From positions 186,001 through 250,000 of the forward strand of contig NZ_CP059202.1 of NCBI RefSeq assembly GCF_014251815.1: DNA of 64,000 bases, written 5' to 3'. A program made the translations under genes and the position numbers. Shown one piece after another: positions 61,510 to 64,000 of this stretch. Positions within the stretch are counted from its first letter, which is position 1. Every line of letters begins with the position of its first letter. The stretch is from Blattabacterium cuenoti. GTDB taxonomy: Bacteria > Bacteroidota > Bacteroidia > Flavobacteriales > Blattabacteriaceae. Under the pieces are notes generated by a model, which saw only the letters and a list, made by a program, of their open reading frames with translations, was not told where the DNA came from and made no database searches.

Positions 61510-62532
61510 ATGAAATGTGGAATTATAGGTCTACCAAATGTAGGAAAATCAACATTTTTTAATTATATTTCCAATTCCCAAGCTTTATCAGAAAATTTTC
61601 CTTTTTCTACTATAGAGCCAAATTATGGAATTACTAAAGTTCCAGATGAAAGATTATACGTGCTAAAAAAAATCATTAATCCTATTAGAATAATTCCATC
61701 CGAAATAAAAATAGTAGATATAGCAGGATTGATTAAGGGATCCCATAAGGGAGAAGGCTTAGGAAATAGATTTTTATCTCATATTCGTGAAACAAATGTC
61801 ATTATCCATATAATACGTTTTTTTCATGACATCAGTGTCCTTCATGTAGAAGGATCTGTAAATCCTATTAGAGATAAAGAAATTGTTGATATGGAATTAC
61901 AGTTAAAAGATCTAGAAATGATAGAAAAGAAAATAGAAAAAGTCATTAAAAAAAATGATAGTCATATCAATAAATCTATACATATAATGCAAAAAATTTT
62001 TTCTTTTTTAAAAGAAGGAAAAAATATTAGAATGTATCCATTTCAAGAGCATGAAAAAGAATATATAAAAGATTTACAATTATTAACTGTTAAACCTGTT
62101 ATTTATATATGTAATGTAGATGATGAATCAAATTATAAAACTAATTTACATGTGGAAAATATGAAAAAAATGGCAGAAATGGAAAATTCTACTTTAGTAA
62201 TTTTATCTCTAAAAAAAAATGAGGATTGTACAGAAGTTGATCAAGTACTTAAAAAGGCTTATAAGTTGTTAAACTTACAAAGTTTTTTCACGGTAGGAAA
62301 AAAAGAAATTAGATCTTGGTGTATTTCTAATCCATGTACAGCTTATGAAGCTTCTTCAGTTATTCATACAGATTTAAAAAAAGGGTTCATTCGAGCAAAA
62401 GTCATTCATTATGATGATTTTATAAAATACGGATCCGAAGAAAATGCAAAAAAAGCAGGAAAAATGTTTTTAGTGGGAAAAAATTATCTTATAAAAGATG
62501 GGGATATCATTCATTTTTTATTTAATCAATAA
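61510..62532 (+). CDS. ychF: Ribosome-associated ATPase YchF
   Basis: YchF is an Obg-like P-loop NTPase that prefers ATP and binds ribosomes. The 340-residue protein has CGIIGLPNVGKSTFFNYIS (P-loop, residues 3-21), FPFSTIEPNYGI near 35, DIAGLIKGSHKGEGLGNRFL near 70, the altered specificity motif ICNVDDES near 200 (in place of NKxD), a coiled-coil insertion, and the C-terminal TGS domain (FIRAKVIHYDDF near 295). It is about 20 residues shorter than most. Its end overlaps the convergent M42 gene by 11 bp. Confidence 0.95.
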   Translation: MKCGIIGLPNVGKSTFFNYISNSQALSENFPFSTIEPNYGITKVPDERLYVLKKIINPIRIIPSEIKIVDIAGLIKGSHKGEGLGNRFLSHIRETNVIIHIIRFFHDISVLHVEGSVNPIRDKEIVDMELQLKDLEMIEKKIEKVIKKNDSHINKSIHIMQKIFSFLKEGKNIRMYPFQEHEKEYIKDLQLLTVKPVIYICNVDDESNYKTNLHVENMKKMAEMENSTLVILSLKKNEDCTEVDQVLKKAYKLLNLQSFFTVGKKEIRSWCISNPCTAYEASSVIHTDLKKGFIRAKVIHYDDFIKYGSEENAKKAGKMFLVGKNYLIKDGDIIHFLFNQ

Positions 62533-63625
62533 AAATTAATTTTTCATTTTGATTAACTCCTTGTAAGGTTTCAAAAATTAATAATATAGCTTGTTCTACA
62601 TCTTTTTTATGTACCATTTCTACTGTGGTGTGCATATATTTAAGAGGAATGGAAATTAAAGCAGATGATACGCCCTTATTGGAATAAGCAAAAGCATCTG
62701 TATCCGTCCCCGTATACCTAGATGATACTAAACGTTGAAAATGTATTTTTTTACTGTTGGCTATATTAATAATGAATTCTCTAATATTTTTATGTACTGA
62801 AGGTCCATATACAATAACAGGGCCTAGGCCACATTTAACATCGCCTTGTGTTTTTTTATCAATCATAGGACTATAAGTATCATGAGTTACATCTGTCACA
62901 ATAGCAACATTAGGTTCTATAGTTTTAGATATCATTTTAGCTCCTTTTAACCCTACTTCTTCTTGAACTGAATTTACTATATATAACCCAAATTTTAAAT
63001 CAATCCTATTTTCGATTAACATTTTTGCTACTTCTGCTATAATAAAACCTCCTATTTTATTATCTAACCCTCTAGAAACAAAATAGTTGTTATTCATAAT
63101 CAAAAACTTATCAGGATAAGTAATCATACAACCTACATGAACTCCCATTTGAATAGCTTCAGTCTTATTGGAAACACCAATATCTACAAATATATTATCC
63201 ACATTAGGGGGTGAGGATTTCTCTTCTGAAGATTTCCTTGTATGAATAGCAGGCCATCCAAACACTCCATGTACGAATCCTTTTTTCGTATGAATGATCA
63301 CTCTTTTAGATGGAGAAATTTGGGGGTCTGATCCTCCATTGCTAGAAACATATATTATTCCTTCTTTTGTTATATAATTAACATACCATGATATTTCATC
63401 AACATGGGCTTCAATTATTAATTTATATGGAGAACCAGGATTTATGATCCCTACTGCAGTTCCATACAAATCTGTTTGTATTTTTTCTACATAAGAACTA
63501 ATATAATCAATCCATATTTTTTGCCCTTCCCTTTCATTTCCTGCTGGAGAAAATTCATTTAAATATTTTTCTAGAAATTTAATAGAATCACTATTAATTG
63601 AATATGAATAATTACTCATTCTCAT
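62522..63625 (-). CDS. M42-family metallopeptidase (glutamyl aminopeptidase type)
   Basis: M42 peptidases are di-zinc aminopeptidases that form large tetrahedral particles and trim peptides in the cytoplasm. The 367-residue protein shows the metal-binding set: IEAHVDEISW (His74, Asp76), SRGLDNKIGGF near 190, VQEEVGLKGA with the catalytic Glu near 222, VTDVTHDTYSP near 245, and a terminal His in LKYMHTTVEMVHKKDV near 337. All expected ligands are present. In a symbiont with few proteases it probably recycles peptides. Two nearby Met codons leave the start open by two residues. Confidence 0.92.
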   Translation of the reverse strand: MRMSNYSYSINSDSIKFLEKYLNEFSPAGNEREGQKIWIDYISSYVEKIQTDLYGTAVGIINPGSPYKLIIEAHVDEISWYVNYITKEGIIYVSSNGGSDPQISPSKRVIIHTKKGFVHGVFGWPAIHTRKSSEEKSSPPNVDNIFVDIGVSNKTEAIQMGVHVGCMITYPDKFLIMNNNYFVSRGLDNKIGGFIIAEVAKMLIENRIDLKFGLYIVNSVQEEVGLKGAKMISKTIEPNVAIVTDVTHDTYSPMIDKKTQGDVKCGLGPVIVYGPSVHKNIREFIINIANSKKIHFQRLVSSRYTGTDTDAFAYSNKGVSSALISIPLKYMHTTVEMVHKKDVEQAILLIFETLQGVNQNEKLIFID

Positions 63626-63638
63626 TCCTTTTTTTTAT

Positions 63639-64000
63639 TTATTTTAACCAATCTTTGTCTATGAAAATAGACCCTTCAAATATTAATTGAACATTTCCGG
63701 TTAAAGAAACATTTTTGTATTCATTTTTTGTTTTTGTTAACGAAACCCATAATTCTCCTCCAATAGTTTGAACTAAAATATCTTTATTTTTCTTTATTTT
63801 ATTTTTTTCACATGCAGCAATAACAGAAGCCACAACTCCTGTTCCACAGGATAAAGTTTCGTTTTCTACACCCCTTTCATAAGTACGTACTTGTAGAGTA
63901 TCATTTTCAAGTATTTTTACAAAATTAACATTTACTCCTTTTTCAAAATAAGGATTTTGAAATCTAATATTTTTTCCTTCTTCATATACATTTTTTTCGT
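63639..64000 (-). CDS. dapF: Diaminopimelate epimerase, C-terminal part
   Basis: DapF interconverts LL- and meso-diaminopimelate for lysine and peptidoglycan. About 120 C-terminal residues are visible and the gene runs off the right edge. It is read as GVNVNFVKI, then YERGVENETLSCGTGVVASV, which holds the second catalytic Cys of the family in SCGTG. The protein ends GSIFIDKDWLK. The frame is open to the window edge. It lies 13 bp upstream of the M42 gene on the same strand. Confidence 0.93.
   Translation of the reverse strand, partial: EKNVYEEGKNIRFQNPYFEKGVNVNFVKILENDTLQVRTYERGVENETLSCGTGVVASVIAACEKNKIKKNKDILVQTIGGELWVSLTKTKNEYKNVSLTGNVQLIFEGSIFIDKDWLK

Overview
The window looks like a stretch of the chromosome of a Blattabacterium-type cockroach endosymbiont (Bacteroidota, Flavobacteriales). 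This is inference from content, with no database search. The DNA is strongly AT-rich, genes are intact and closely packed, and no transposases, phage genes or CRISPR arrays are seen. Flavobacterial hallmarks include a fused CcoN-CcoO oxidase subunit, a fused 2-oxoacid dehydrogenase E1 alpha-beta protein, a Porin_10-like porin, an OmpA protein with a calcium-binding linker, and TAnnTTTG-type -7 promoter boxes. Complete histidine and tryptophan operons fit a nutritional symbiont that provisions its host.

Layout. Positions 1-9104 (minus strand): ilvE, argS, ffh, glpD, glpK, glpF and the 5' part of thrS, which lacks the usual N-terminal editing region. Positions 9191-23897: E1 alpha-beta fusion, ndk, lemA with a TPM-domain gene, valS, folA, a DUF151 nuclease-like gene, an orphan lipoprotein with a strong terminator, pdhB, metF, serS, rsmA, folD and queE. 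Positions 23902-31044: hisG-D-C-B-H-A-F-IE on the minus strand, with a terminator-like hairpin in its leader. Positions 31193-35798: exonuclease III, tRNA-Lys, aroK, tilS, serC and yggS. Positions 35791-42168: trpE-G-D-C-F-B-A on the minus strand, preceded by a structured leader with an intrinsic terminator but no tandem Trp codons. Positions 42367-53832: porin, glucosaminidase, gcvH, then a cbb3 oxidase cluster (ccoI, a 52-residue ccoS, ccoNO, ccoQ, ccoP, ccoH) and the malic enzyme maeB. Positions 53819-64000: murI, rpsT, tRNA-Glu, a 340-bp gene-free gap, aroA, a MazG-like gene, a split transketolase, smpB, an OmpA-family gene with a 30-bp tandem repeat, tatC, ychF, an M42 peptidase and the 3' part of dapF.

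How the parts work together. Glycerol enters by GlpF and becomes dihydroxyacetone phosphate through GlpK and GlpD. Transketolase, AroK and AroA feed chorismate to the Trp operon. SerC starts serine synthesis, IlvE finishes branched-chain amino acids, and MetF and FolD supply one-carbon units. The cbb3 oxidase is the terminal respiratory enzyme with its own maturation factors. MurI, DapF and the glucosaminidase show that peptidoglycan is kept.

Most of the window is ordinary, compact symbiont metabolism. The parts most worth a second look are the editing-less ThrRS, the trp and his leaders, the putative surface lipoprotein at 17636-18265, the OmpA tandem repeat, the NPC variant in GlpF, and promoter boxes so close to some starts that leaderless or pre-trimmed transcripts are implied.
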